DNA of 64,000 nt from Eurosta solidaginis. Lineage: Eukaryota > Arthropoda > Insecta > Diptera > Tephritidae. Location of the stretch: positions 133,539,689 to 133,603,688 of the forward strand of contig NC_090321.1 in the NCBI RefSeq assembly GCF_040869045.1. Direction: 5' to 3'. The number at the start of each line of letters is the position of its first letter. Position 1 is the first letter of the stretch. This document shows, in pieces, positions 20,839 to 32,211 of this stretch. The notes below the pieces were generated by a model. It saw only the letters and a program-made list of their open reading frames with translations, did no database searches and was not told where the DNA came from. The translations under genes and the position numbers were made by a program.

Positions 20839-21750
20839 AAATTCTCCGGAAGTCCATGTAAGTATATGACGTATTAGCCGGATTCTACGATATATCCACA
20901 GATTTGCAAGCGCGAGATGAGTTTATCGAAGCACTTAAGAGAGCAGGGTTTTCCTTGAGGCAATGGTCCTCAAACTCAAAAAATATTTAAAAAAATCTGC
21001 CACAAGATGACCTTTTAGACAAAGATTTCTTGGAATTAGACGAAACAAGCAATATAAAAGCATTAGGAATTCGATGGAACGCTAAATCAGATCGAACCTT
21101 CTTTAAAGTTCAGGTTCCCTCGTTGCAGGACACGTATACGAAACGCGAAGCATTGTCTCTTATAGCGAAGCTTTTTGGCCCACCATGTTGGCTAGCACCA
21201 ATCGTGGTGCTAGCAAAAATAGTTATGCAGCAAATATGGTCTGACGGCACTCCTTGGGATAAGCCCTTATCTCCTCAAACTCTGTCCAAATGGAAATCAT
21301 TTTAAGTAAACTATAAATTTGTTGAGGAAATCGAAATTTCGCGATGGGTACATTATGCTGAGGAATCACCTTTCCAAATTCATGCCTTAGCCGATGCTTT
21401 GGAAAAGGCATACGCGGGGGCGATTATTTAAGAGTAGAAGACCAGGGAATCACATGTTCCAATCTCTTATTGGCCAGAACAAAAGTCGAACCAATCAAAA
21501 CCAATTCAGTTCCCCGTTTATGTGGTGCTGTTTTGGTGGTCGATATGCTTCAATCACTTCTAAAGGAACTTCCATTCAAAGTCGAAAATATATACTTCTG
21601 GACATATTCTACCATCGTTCTCGCATGGTTAAGAAAAAGGCCCTGCTCTTGAACCACCTTTGTCGCTAATCGAGTTAGGCATTGGAGTCACATTGATTCC
21701 AAGGATAATCCCGCGGATCTTGGTAGCAGAGGAACTTACCCACAGGACTT
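20839..21750 (+). pseudogene. Reverse transcriptase end and RNase H of B1
   Basis: The stretch after the LINE holds DVLAGFYDISTDLQARDEFI, LKRAGFSLRQWSSN, then an open stretch 21030-21305 with IKALGIRWNAKSDRTFFKVQ, TYTKREALSLIAKLFGP and WLAPIVVLAKIVMQQIW, which are hallmark BEL/Pao motifs. RNase H follows across frameshifts: YAEESPFQIHALADA (core Asp), LLARTKVEPIKTNSVPR and VENIYFWTYSTIVLAWL, where the usual catalytic WTDS has become WTYS. Broken by stops. Confidence 0.75.
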
Positions 21751-21763
21751 ATACTCGAATAAG

Positions 21764-23546
21764 TTGTGGTGGCACGGCCCCTCTTGGTTAGCCAAATTCG
21801 CAGAACACTGGCCTTCCCGGGATGTAGATATAGACGACATTACGCTCGAAGCGAGGGGATTAAGGGCACACACTTCACAAGTGTCGAAGCAGGAGGACCC
21901 CTTAGAAATGTTTTCGTCGCTTCCACGTGCACTGCGGGTCTTAGCATATGTGTTTAGGTTCTACAATCGAACTAACAGGTATACCCGACCTTTTCATCCT
22001 TGCCCCTCGCTAATTATTTCTGGAGAAGAAATTTCTAAAATTCGAGTTCGGCTCATAATACTTGCCCAGGGGAACACAAGAATCTTACCGCTAGAATTGC
22101 AATATCGTCAAAGAGTAAAATTCTCTCCTTAAACCCATTCCTCGATATACATGGTGTAATTCGAGCCAACGGCCGACTAACAAATTCGCAGATGTTGTCT
22201 GAAGACAAAAAGCTTCCGATTATTTTGCCCTATAGTTTTTATTTCGCAAAGTTGTTAGTAAAACTTATTCACAAGGGCCCTCTTCATGGCGGAAATCAAT
22301 TGGTATTTCGGTTACTGCGCCAAAAATATTGGATTCCTAAAGCAAAAATCTAATAAAGACCGTTATAATTGTAAACCATGTGCTATACACAAGAAACAAA
22401 ATCAATGTCAACTTATGGCGGCTCTCCCGGAAGAACGGACGGTACTTTCCAGACCCTTTGAAAATGCAGGTGTAGATTTCGCCGGTCCATTCGACATTAA
22501 AAGTTTTTCGGGAAGATCTTACAAGATGACTAAAGGTTACGTTTGTATTTTTGTATGCTTTTCTACGAAAGCAATTCACTTAGAAGCTGCCAGCGATCTT
22601 TCAACAGAAACCTTTCTAAGCGCATTTTCAAGGTTCATTGCTAGAAGAAGCTGTCCAAAAAATATTTTTTCGGATAATGGAACTAACTTTGTAGGCACAT
22701 CTACTGTTCTTAAAAAAGACTCTACATTCATTACCACAACTCAAGAGTCTTTGTGCAACCTATATAGCCTTCAAGCCGGAAGGCGCTCCTCATATGGGCG
22801 GTCTCTGGGAAGCCGGAGTTAAAAGTTTAAAATTTCATCTTAGTCATGCCGCTGCTTCTCAGAAAATCAGCTTTGAAGAATTTCTTTGTCGCATCGAAAC
22901 CTGTCTAAATTCAAGACCGATATCACCTAATTCCAACGACCCCGCTGGTTGTGCTGCTCTCCCTCCGTATCATTTTCTAACAGGGGGGCCAATACTCTCC
23001 GCCGGAACCCACCATCGAAACAAGTCCAATCTCACTAATTAACCGGTGGAAAAAGCTTAAGGCTCTTAGTCAACAACACTCGCTTCTCTGGAAGGAGGAA
23101 TATTTAAAGGAACTTCACAAACGTCATAAATGGAAGTCCCCTCACAAAGATATTGCCGTCGATGACCTAGTTGTAGTTCGCCATGAAAATCGTCCACCTG
23201 GGGAATGGCGCTTGGGTAGGGTCACCAATATATAACATGGAACTGATAAAAGAGCTCGAGTGACCGAACTCATGGAACTTGGGGGTGGGGAGGGAGGGAT
23301 GGCCTGAAGGTTTAACGTGACCATATAAATCGTTCCCGAGATAGTCGGGCTAGCACCTTAATGGTGCTGTGTTACCGGAGCGTGCCGGATCTGTATCCGG
23401 CAAAGGACCATCACATCGATAACGCTCCCCAAAGCCTTCGGGGAGCAACCTTATCGCTAAAACAACAACAACAGTGGCCGACATTCGCACCCAAAAGGGA
23501 ATGATAACACGCCCCATTGTAAAGTTAGTTGTTTTACCAAACTAAC
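21764..23546 (+). pseudogene. Integrase region of B1
   Basis: The region after RNase H holds WWHGPSWL (21764), then the integrase N-terminus (LIHKGPLHGGNQLVFRLLRQ; CKPCAIHKKQ). The catalytic core has GVDFAGPF (first Asp), IFSDNGTNFVG (second Asp) and GGLWEAGVKSLKFHLSHA (Glu), all intact. The C-terminal part (CLNSRPISPNSND; HFLTGGPIL; VVVRHENRPPGEWRLGRV) continues to 23258 and resumes behind the SINE-like insertion as RPIVKLVVLPN, with a stop at 23546. Frameshifts occur near 22330, 22740 and 23010. Confidence 0.8.
23268..23472 (+). mobile_element. SINE-like repeat S1, copy 1 (5'-truncated)
   Basis: The copy shares 'cgttcccgagatagtcgggc', 'ccggatctgtatccggcaaa' and 'gccttcggggagcaac' with copies at 47063-47482 and 58820-59145, and ends in an acaacaacaaca tail. 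A 9-base duplication with one mismatch flanks it (agtgaccga 23259-23267, agtggccga 23473-23481). The BEL integrase reading is continuous without it. Non-coding. Confidence 0.85.
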
Positions 23547-23588
23547 TTTTAGCGTTGATCATCTCTTTTCGTTTCTTAGCTTTACAAT

Positions 23589-24560
23589 ATGGATGCACCA
23601 CTTATTGAATTTTCACCAACCGCACCCCCAATACAGCGGCAGCAGCGGAGACATCGGCAATCATTGAGCAAGCACCAATGGATACAACAACACCAGCAAA
23701 GACCGTGGCAGGCCCCGTCAAGCGAAACAATACGCTTAAATGCAGAGTCTGTTCTCGGTCACAACCTCTCAGATTTTGCAAAAAGTTCATCGACGCAAGC
23801 TTTGAACGCTGACTACGTCTAGTACTTTTACATCGCTATTGCTCGCGATGCTTAGCACATTCTCACATTACAAAAAAATGCAAAAGCACGGGAACATGCC
23901 ATTTTTATGGTGAGAAGCATCATTCGCTTTTACACTCCAAAACTCGTTCGACCCCTCGCCGTGAACTCCTCCCAATCCTCACACAGCTGTCCGGAACGAT
24001 CACGGTTCTGCCAACAGTCGCCATTTATTTACATATAGGGCAACGAAAAGTCCTGACCCGAGCTCTTCTCGACTCTTGCTCACCCACGAGCAAAGTATGC
24101 AATTCATTGGTGCGCCGTCTTCGTATACCGACGGTGCCGGTTGTACATATTGATATGTGTGACCTCTATGTCAGCTCATCAAACGACTCGCATGTTCGAC
24201 TCACGTTGTCAGCAAGAGTCATGCCGGAGTTTGAGCTCAGGACCCCGAATCGCCATCTTAGCCAAGCCACATGTGACAAATTTGTCAATATTACGTTGGC
24301 AGATCCGGGGTTTGACATATCTTCCGGCGTAGCCGTGATTCTAGGGGGGATGTATATCACAAAATAATTAGGACCGAAATTGCAAATTATCCAGGCTATC
24401 CGACAGCCAAAATTCCGTGTTCGGATGGGTCCTTTCTGGCCCATGTGTCCTTTAAGGCACAGTGACCCCTTAATGGGTACCGTTTGGCGTCTTCTGCGTT
24501 CGCGTGTGTCCTATCCGGCCCCGGTGTGCTTTCAGGCACAGCGACCCCCCAATGGGGATC
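23589..24560 (+). pseudogene. BEL-type gag/protease fragment (zinc knuckles and DUF1758-like protease)
   Basis: After an ATG at 23589 and a frameshift, the reading shows CRVCSRSQPLRFCKKF, LLHRYCSRCLAHSHITKKC and STGTCHFYGEKHHSLLH, which are the Cys/His-rich knuckles of BEL Gag. Then come VAIYLHIGQRKVLTRALLDS and CSPTSKVC, the protease active site (DSCS), and VNITLADPGFDISSGVAVILG. The frame ends at 24367 but related text continues to about 24560. It lies only 43 bases after the integrase stop of B1, the reverse of normal BEL order. It may be the start of a second element or a rearranged piece of the same one. Confidence 0.6.
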
Positions 24561-24639
24561 GTTTCGCAAACTTTAATTTTTTGATCGGTTTCAGTATGAA
24601 ATTAAATTGAAATAATTCTATGAATTATATTATCTTGGT

Positions 24640-25585
24640 AATTAATTATGGAGGGTGGAGCCGTGTGTAGAAGTCCACGAAAGTGGGGAAAGCTTCTGAC
24701 CGCCATTCACCTGGGAATGGCCAGAGCGATTCTTTTGCATGCGGTTCAAGCAGCTCACTACTGCCGGTCGCTTGCGGCCAAGTATCCTATGGGTAGCAGC
24801 TAAACATCCGTTCGGCCTAAACACCCGCGCTGTTAGTTCTGCTTACTCCAAACTGGAAAAAGAAGCGGTAAAGATGGGTTTGATGGTGACAAAACGAAGT
24901 ACCTGCTGTCATCGAGCAAAGAGTCAACGCATACGCGGCTTGGTAACCACGCTACTGTTGGCAGCCATAATTTCGAAATAGTAAAAGACTTCGTTTATTT
25001 GGGAACCAGCATCTACAGTAGCAACGACATCAGCACTGAAATCCAGCGAAGAATCAATCTTGCCAATAAATGCTACTTTGGACTAGGTACGCAATTGCGA
25101 AGTAAAGTCCTCTCTCGGCGAACGAAAATCATACTCTAAAAGTCACTTATCGTACCCGTCCTGCTATATGGGGCAGAAGCAGGGGCCATGACAACAGCAG
25201 ATGAAGCGGCTTTGGGAGTGTTCGAGAGAAAAGTTCTTCGAAAGATTTATGGACCTCTACGCGTTGGTGATGGCGAGTACCGAAGAATATTTAATGATGA
25301 GCTGTACAAGCTCTATGCAGACATCCACATAGTCCAGCGAATTAAAACGCAGCGGCCGCACTGCCTAGGCCATGTTATGCGAACGAAAGATGATGCTCCG
25401 GCCAAGAAAGTGTTTCTACCGGAACCCGCCTATGGAAGCAGAGGTAGAGGGCGGCCCCACTCCGTTGGAAGGACCAGGTGGAAAACGATTTAAGCTCCCT
25501 TGGTGTGACCAATTGGCGCCGGTTGGTGGAGCGACGGATCGACTGGCGCGCCTTGTTGGACGACCATAACCGTTTAGACGGTTAA
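24640..25585 (+). pseudogene. LINE reverse transcriptase C-terminal fragment
   Basis: Readable parts are YSKLEKEAVKMGLMV, KDFVYLGTSIYSSNDI, INLANKCYFGL, LIVPVLLYGAEA, FERKVLRKIYGPLRVGDGEY and HCLGHVMR...AKKVFL, ending in HNRLDG and a TAA at 25583. This is the common tail of a family of insect non-LTR retrotransposons; the clade is not certain. It has several stops and frameshifts. The same tail, in better shape, is at 37257-37525, and in both places it is followed by the same 230 bases of repeat A-related DNA. Confidence 0.75.
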
Positions 25586-25965
25586 GCGCCAATTAAGTAA
25601 GTAATTAATTATATAAGTAAGTTGCCTTTACATTATAACACCTACGGCGCAGCAATTATGAGTTTATAGAATACGAAAATTAATTAGAAATAACTACAAT
25701 AAACCACTGTCTATACTAAAGAAAACTCAACAATTTATTACTTTACACGCATTTAATGAATGTTAATTTTAGTTTGGAAATTAATATAGTGCTTAGCTTC
25801 TAAGTTGTTTGTTGTAACCCCTACGTGTTGCAAGGCCGGCGGCAATGTTGAAGCCAAGCGCTGTCAATAGTTGGGAACCACTGGTGTTTCTTCATTTACA
25901 GCTGTTAGTCATAAAGCTGCACGGCTGTTGGAAATCCGCCGGTCGTTCTCTTTCGACGTTAGGGT
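25586..25965. repeat. Repeat A, copy 2, left part
   Basis: The sequence from 25746 equals 1-220 of the window with a few substitutions, and 25598-25815 equals 37537-37756. It ends with gggt (25962-25965), the target duplication of the LTR retrotransposon that follows. The uninterrupted target can be read in copy 1 at 217-220. Confidence 0.9.
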
Positions 25966-27876
25966 TGTAACGTAACGTTACAATAACGTAACTCCCCCTG
26001 TATTTCCTTATTCACCTAAACCTGAACCCCCCTGTACTTATTTTGCTATAGCATAGCCAACAACCACTTCTTTTATAGCATATTCAACAACCAACTAAAT
26101 TGCGAACCAATGAAAATCACAATAATGGTGCGTTGAATTCTCAACCAGTTTGCGTCACCACCCATATAAACACTGCATTTGCATTTTCGCAAGTCAGTCC
26201 TCGCAGGTGAGCCAGCGGGAGTGGATGTCTTTTTAAAGACATATTTTTCCCTCCTGCTAGCTAGCTGAGTGGAAGGGGCGCCGTCATGGCGCGGGTCACC
26301 CTTCACTTAGGTAAGGACGACGGGGAGGATGCCTTGTGCTACTTTGCCCCCCGCGCCCTCCTAGGTGTTGAGTGGCCCGACGCCTTCATGGCCATTTAAC
26401 CCCTCCCCCTCAGTTCTAGCTTAGGCTGGCTGAGTGGAAGGGGCGCTGTCATGGCGCGGGTCACCCTTCACTTAGGTAAGGACGACGGGGAGGATGCCTT
26501 GTGCTACTTTGCCCCCCGCGCCCTCCTAGGTGTTGTGTGGCCCGATGCCTTAATGACATTCCACCCCTTCCCCTCAGCTCTGGTTTCGGCCGTGAGCCGA
26601 TGCGTGCGCACAGGGGCTACCGCTGTGCCGTTAAGGTGCACTTCCCCTCCGCCCACGGGTCGACCCACGGTGTATCGGCTGGTACAACCCCGCCCCCCTT
26701 ACGCACCTTCTACTAGTGTGCAAGTAGGGAGGCGGGGGTGTCCAGCGGTGAAACCAGCACTAACCAGTCCTCGCAGTCTCTTCCGCAGGTGACTGACCCC
26801 GCGACTACCACAGCTGCCGAAGAAGAGCGACTAGAGATCCCGTTGCAGCCGACCGACCAATACCAGCCCGTTGGTACGCCTATCCGACCCCGCCCGGAAC
26901 ACGCAGCCGCTGTCCAGGTAAACCCCGTCGCCGGCCCATTTTCTCTCTCTCTCTCTGCCCTGGTACGCGCTCCGTAGCCCACCGCCGCTGCCGTCGCACC
27001 GTCGCCCCTCGGGTGCCACCGCTGCTACGACGACCGTTGGCCGTTCGCCATCCTACCGCCGTTAAGCCGCTGTATCCGTCCCGCCGCTGCTACGACGACC
27101 GTTGGCCGTTCGCCATCCTACCGCCGTTAAGCCGCTGTATCCGTCCCGCCGCTGCTACGACGACCGTTGGCCGTTCGCCATCCTACCGCCGTTAAGCCGC
27201 TGCATCCGTCACGCCGCTGCTACGACGACCGTTGGTCGTTCGCCATCCTACCGCCGTTGAGCCGCTGTATCCGTCCCGCCGCTGCTACGACGACCGTTGG
27301 CCGTTCGCCATCCTACCGCCGTTAAGCCGCTGCATCCGTCACGCCGCTGCTACGACGACCGTTGGCCGCTCGCCATCCTACCGCCGTTAAGCCGCTGCAT
27401 CACCGTCCATCCAGTTCGCTGGTGCCGTCATTTCGTCTATACCGCTACACCCATCCGTCCGCTAATACTGTCCGCCGTCCAATCACTGCGCTCATACTAC
27501 TGTACCAATCCGTCCGCTAATACTGTCCGCCGTCCAGCCACTGCGCTCATACTACTGTACCAATCCGTCCGCTAATACTGTCCGCCGTCCGGCCGCCGCG
27601 CTGATCCCGCCGCTGCTCCCGGACAACCGTACCATCCCGCCCGCTACTGCACCGCCGCTAAACCACCGTACCGACCTCTCCGCTACTACTACGCCTATTA
27701 GCCACCGCCTCCATCTTTGTACGGAAAGCTGCTGTCCGCCTAATATCCCCAGCCGTGTGTGCGTGTGTTCGTAACACATAAATATCGTGTATTTATTCAG
27801 TAGGGGTTTGTGGGACCTTTACTCGACTCTGGATTGACTGAGTATTACCCCAGCCTTAGACAAAACCCACCTCATA
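25966..27876 (+). repeat. 5' LTR of L1
   Basis: The LTR is 1,911 bases and GC-rich in its second half. It holds three internal tandem arrays: two 165-base units (26264-26428 and 26429-26593, starting gctgagtggaaggggcg), six 65-base units (from 27021, each starting gctgctacgacgaccgttgg), and three 55-base units (from 27461, gctaatactgtccgccgtcc). A palindromic start, gtaacgtaacgttac, lies at the first bases. Several open frames cross the arrays on both strands; they come from repeat structure and are not supported as genes. Confidence 0.95.
26163..26209 (+). promoter_or_regulatory. Core promoter and 5' splice donor in the 5' LTR of L1
   Basis: A TATA box catataaa (26163-26170) is followed 24-30 bases later by tcagtc (26194-26199), the classic initiator of fly retrotransposons. 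Just downstream, tcgcag|gtgagc (break at 26206/26207) is a strong donor. The same signals are at 33287-33333 in the 3' LTR. The leader transcribed from here would contain the rest of the LTR, more than 1.6 kb. Confidence 0.7.
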
Positions 27877-27878
27877 AA

Positions 27879-27895
27879 TGGCGGCCGAGCAGACC
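27879..27895 (+). promoter_or_regulatory. Primer-binding site of L1
   Basis: Two bases after the LTR end the sequence tggcggccgagcagacc begins with TGG, the complement of a tRNA 3' CCA. Position and sequence fit a minus-strand primer site. The tRNA is not identified; it differs from the tRNA-Ser type of G2. Confidence 0.6.
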
Positions 27896-29290
27896 CTCCT
27901 CCGCAGATGACCGTGGAAAAACAACTACAACCACCACCAACACTGCCGGGGCGGGTTCAACGAACACATCGCTAGAAACAACACACACACAGGCTCCGGA
28001 AGGCACGCTGCTGAACCCCGACTCGCTCAATTGGATCTACCTACTTAGGAAGGAGAAGCTGATCGAGGAGTGTAAGGAACACCGAATCGACGTGGAAGGC
28101 CAAACCGTAGCCGAGCTGCGTCGCGCACTGAGTACTTACGTGCGAGCGAAACGCGCCAGGAAATCCAGTGAAGACCTGTTGAAAGAGCTGGAACGAGAAG
28201 TGAACGAGGAAGAGGGGAAGTTCGCTACGCTACCCCAGCCAACAACAAAGCCGATCCCTTCAATCCAGATCCACAGCCCACAGCCGCACGGAGGAAAGGG
28301 AGAGAACGCATTACCAAAACGAGACGAAATGAGCGACGGTGAACTTATGAATACCGTTCGCCGCTGGGACTTGCACTTTTCGGGGGAGGAGTCACTGCAC
28401 GAATTTCTTGAGAGGATAGAGGAGCTTGCCGAATGCTACCGCATCCCCGTCGACCGACTCCTCCCAACACTGCCGGAGCTTCTACGTGGGAAAGCACTGC
28501 AATGGTACCGCGTCCGTAAGCAACACATACACCGCTGGAGCGATCTGCGGAGGGAGGTGCAAAATTTTTTTCTACCTAAGCGACACATACGACATTTGGA
28601 AGAGGCCATCCGACAACGCAAACAGCAAGGCCGAGAGAAGGCCAAGGACTACATCCTCGCACTGGAAACGCTGATCCGCCAACACCCGACGATGTGCGAA
28701 GAGAATCACCTCGAACGGATCTATGATGGTCTACGCGTGGAATACCGCCTTTTTGTCAAACGCAGCGAGTTTAGGACGATCGAGGAGCTCCTGGAGCTAA
28801 CGGAAGAGTATGAGCTGTTAAGAGGCGAGGAAGCGAAACAGGGAAAGATGGTGGCCCACAGCCTATACCACCTACCCATGGAATACGACAGCAAAGAGTG
28901 CGGTTGGCGCTGCAAGGAACGCGGACACCACCGCTTCCAATGTAAGGGCCCCTGGAGGAAGTTCTGCTCCCGGTGTGGCCAAGACAACATCCTCTCCAGG
29001 GACTGCCCATGCCCTCCGACTAGCCCAACTACCGAGAACGCACCCCGAACGCCGTCCAACGCTATTAAAGGAAGCCGCCAAGCACCGTACGTCCGACCAG
29101 AGAAGCCGAGGGAACCACCCGCCAGCAAATCAACCGCAAAACCACAAGTAGATGGCCGATTCTACATACCAGTGGTCATCGAGGACATGAGCGTGCGCGC
29201 ACTAGTGGACACCGGCGCCACCCTATCCTATGTAGATGACACCGTACGGAAACACCTAGAAAAGAACAACATCAAGGCACGCCCCAACAA
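27880..29290 (+). pseudogene. Gag and protease of L1
   Basis: One open frame of about 500 codons runs from the LTR edge, but its first in-frame ATG is at 28329, so the native start seems to be lost. Residues before that include WIYLLRKEKLIEECKEHRI followed by VEGQTVAELRRALSTYVR, a SAP-like helix pair common at the start of insect gags. The capsid-like part (LHFSGEESLHEFLERIEEL; LLRGKALQWYRVRK; DLRREVQNFFLP) follows. Two imperfect zinc knuckles are next: CGWRCKERGHHRFQC has CX3C instead of CX2C, and CSRCGQDNILSRDC has Ile for His. Then comes the protease active site ALVDTGATLSYVDD (~29196). The frame is lost at about 29290, inside the protease. Confidence 0.85.
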
Positions 29291-30810
29291 GCGAAGTATC
29301 AGCTGGCAGACCAAACGTGCGTCTTTACCTCGAATTCCTACCCGGCAAGGATTGTGTATCAAGGACGAGCCACAGACGCGATGCTGTCCGTTATCCCAAA
29401 CTTGGCCGAACAGGTAATCCTCGGAATGGACTTCCTAAGACAGAGGGGAATCATCCTCACGCTGGATGGTCAGCCGCTAGAGGCCACCGTGACCAAGAGA
29501 GCACCCGAACTGGATACGCTATGTACATTGACGAGCCGAGAACACCTGAGCGACGAACAAAACACGGAACTGGGAAACTTCCTGGCGCATCACCAAAAGC
29601 GGTTTGGCGAAATCATCGGACCAAGCACTGCAGCCGAGCATACGATTCGTCTCAAACACAACCGACCGCTGAAGCAACGATACTACCCCCGCAACCCGGC
29701 CATGTAACAAGTCATCAACGAAGAGGTAGACGAGCTATTAGCAGGAGGAAGGATAGAACCATCGCGAAGCGCGTACAGCTCGCCAATCGTGCTAGTCCGC
29801 AAAAAACAGGGCACGTGGAGGATGTGCATCGATTACCGTCAACTCAACGCCGCCAGCGAACCAGACGCTTACCCGTTGCCGCAAATTGGAGCCATTCTCG
29901 ACCAGCTGAAAGAGGCGAAATTCATCTCGGCCATTGACTTGAAGAACGGCTACTGGCAAATCCCGCTCGCCAGAGCATCCCGACCATACACCGCATTTAC
30001 AGTTCCTGGCAGAGGGTTGTTCCAGTGGAAAGTCATGCCATTTGGCCTACACTCTGCTCCGGCTACCTTTCAACGCGCTCTGGATTCGATACTTGGACCC
30101 GAACTCCAACCAAAAGTTTTCGCCTACCTGGACGATATCATCGTATTGGGAGATACCTTCGCAGAACACTTGGCGATCTTGAGGGAAGTGTTCGAGCGCC
30201 TACAAAGACACAGGATGCAAGTAAACTTCGAAAAATGCAGCTTCGTCCAGCAACAACTCCATTACCTAGGACATATCATCAGTTCGAAAGGAATTCACAC
30301 CGATCCAGCAAAAGTATCCGCTGTACAGGAGATGCCTGCACCGAAAACGCTCAAAGAGCTCCGCCGTTTTCTTGGACTCGCGTCATGGTACCGCCGCTTC
30401 GTGGCAGACTTCTCTACGCTCGCCGCGCCGCTTAACCAACTGCTGAAAAAGGGACAAGTCTGGAAATGGGAGGCGCAACAAAATCACGCTTTCAAAGCTC
30501 TCAAGGATAAGCTCTCCAGCGCGCCAATACTTTGTTGTCCGGACTTCTCTCGACCGTTTTTTCTCCAGACCGACGCGAGCAGAGAGGGCCTGGGCGTCGT
30601 GCTCTATCAACGCCATTCCGACCACGAGAATGTAGTAGCCTACGCCAGCCAAAGCCTAACCCAGCTGGAAAAGCGATACTCGGCCACCGAACAAGAATGC
30701 CTCGCCGTGTTATGGGGTATCCGTAAGATGAGACCGTACCTGGAGGGGTATCACTTCACCGTCATCACCGACCACCACTCACTAAAATGGCTGCACTCAC
30801 TCCAAAACCT
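29290..30810 (+). pseudogene. Protease end, reverse transcriptase and RNase H of L1
   Basis: In the second frame the protease finishes with VIPNLAEQVILGMDFLRQRG. A TAA at 29705-29707 breaks the frame where related elements have a codon for Gln. Reverse transcriptase follows: LVRKKQGTWRMCIDYRQLN, AKFISAIDLKNGYWQIPLA (first Asp), MPFGLHSAPATFQRAL, and YLDDII (catalytic pair, ~30126). RNase H has FFLQTDASREGLGVVLY (Asp), YSATEQECLAVLWGIRKM (Glu) and FTVITDHHSLKWL (Asp). All catalytic residues are present. The frame shifts at about 30800-30810, just past RNase H, so no full Pol can be made. Confidence 0.9.
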
Positions 30811-32168
30811 CTGGACGTCTGGCAAGATGGGCACTGGAATTGCAACAATATAATTTCGAGATAGAATACCGAAAAGGAGCACAGAACGTGGTAGCCGACG
30901 CACTCTTCCGCTGCCCGCTACGACACGCCGATGACGACATTTTGTACACCATAACCAACGGAACAAACGACTGGCACGAGAGGAAAGCAAGACAGGTGCG
31001 GGAAAAACCCCAAGCACATCCAGATTACCAGATCGTCGATAACCGACTCGTCCGCCACATTTCCCCGAGAAATCAACTTTCGCGGTCACCGCAATGGAAG
31101 CTGTGCATCCCAGCCGACCGACGAAAGGACGTACTACAGGAAGTCCACGACGCCGCCGCCGCCGGACATCTCGGGGTGAAGAAGACGCTTAAGAGAGCAC
31201 AACAGAACTATTACTGGCCCGGGATGTTCCGCGATGTCCTCAAACACGTACGGAAGTGTATCAGATGCGCAGAATACAAAGTCGAGCAAAGACGCCCAGC
31301 AGGATTGATGGCAACCATGCAATCATCACGACCGTGGGAAATAGTAACCGCTGACTTCGTAGGGCCACTACCCCGTTCCAAGCAAGGAAATACTTGCCTC
31401 CTCGTAATGGTGGACAAATTCTCCAAGTGGGTGGAGTTGATCCCAGTGCGCCAAGCGACAACGGCAAGCGTAATCAAAGCACTCCAAGAAAGAGTCATAT
31501 ACCGATTTGGCTGCCCGAAAACCCTCCTCACCGACAATGGCAAACAATTCGTCGGGAAGGCATTAGCAACGTTTTTGAACGACCACCGTATCGATCACAA
31601 GTTTACGGCAGCCTACGCCCCGCACGAAAACCCCACCGAGCGAACCAACCGAGTCGTGAAAACCATGATGGCTCAGCGATGCAAGAACGACCACCGCACC
31701 TGGGACCAGGAGATACCGCAAATAGCATTCGCGATAAACACGGCCAGCCACGAATCTACAACAGCATCAGCAGCAGAAATCAACTTCGGTAGAGACCTTA
31801 CAGCACCGCAGCAAGTGCGCACGGAGGGAGCAGTACCAGCAGAGCCACCAACCGTACCACCGTCCATCACCAATTTGTGGGACGAGATAAAAGGGCATCT
31901 AGCCAAAGCTTCAAAGCAACAGAAAAAACACTACGACTTACGCAGACGGCAATGGAAGCCACGTATAGGTGAGCAGGTGATGAAAAGGGACCACCCACTC
32001 TCACCCGCGGCAGACAAATTCGCCCAGAAGTTAGCACCAAAATTTTCCGGCCCGTACTTGGTGATGGAATACGTTTCGACGAACACGGTAAAATTAGGCC
32101 ACCCGGAGCAACCAAAGCGGCAACACGCACACGCACACTTGCAAGACTTAAAGCCGTACGAATCATAA
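30810..32168 (+). pseudogene. Integrase of L1 (separated from RT by a frameshift)
   Basis: The reading after the frameshift is open to 32168 (about 440 codons). It begins with the RNase H connection (IEYRKGAQNVVADALFRCPL), then the zinc domain (DAAAAGHLGVKKTLKRAQ ... CIRCAEYK), and the catalytic core IVTADFVGPLPRSK (Asp), TLLTDNGKQFVGK (Asp) and HENPTERTNRVVKTMM (Glu). A C-terminal DNA-binding part ends FSGPYLVMEYVSTNTVKLGH. All zinc ligands and DDE residues are intact. The ATG at 30840 is internal and not a natural start; this is the C-terminal part of Pol. Confidence 0.9.
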
Positions 32169-32211
32169 ACAACCCGTTTATCTCTCCATTCCAGGAACCA
32201 GACCATCCAAC

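Larger units (their letters stand above)
18200..23546 (+). mobile_element. BEL/Pao-type LTR retrotransposon, interrupted twice (element B1)
   Basis: Plus-strand pieces of protease/reverse transcriptase (18200-19158), more reverse transcriptase and RNase H (20839-21750), and integrase (22140-23267 and 23473-23546) follow BEL/Pao order and motifs. The body is split by a LINE (19159-20838), itself holding a solo LTR, and by a SINE-like repeat (23268-23472). Gag and the first half of the protease are missing on the left. No LTRs are identified. Confidence 0.8.

Noticed and set aside
26451..27779. Several open frames on both strands in the L1 LTR (also 33575-34903)
   Set aside because: They cross tandem arrays whose unit lengths keep frames open, occur identically in both LTRs and show no protein motif.
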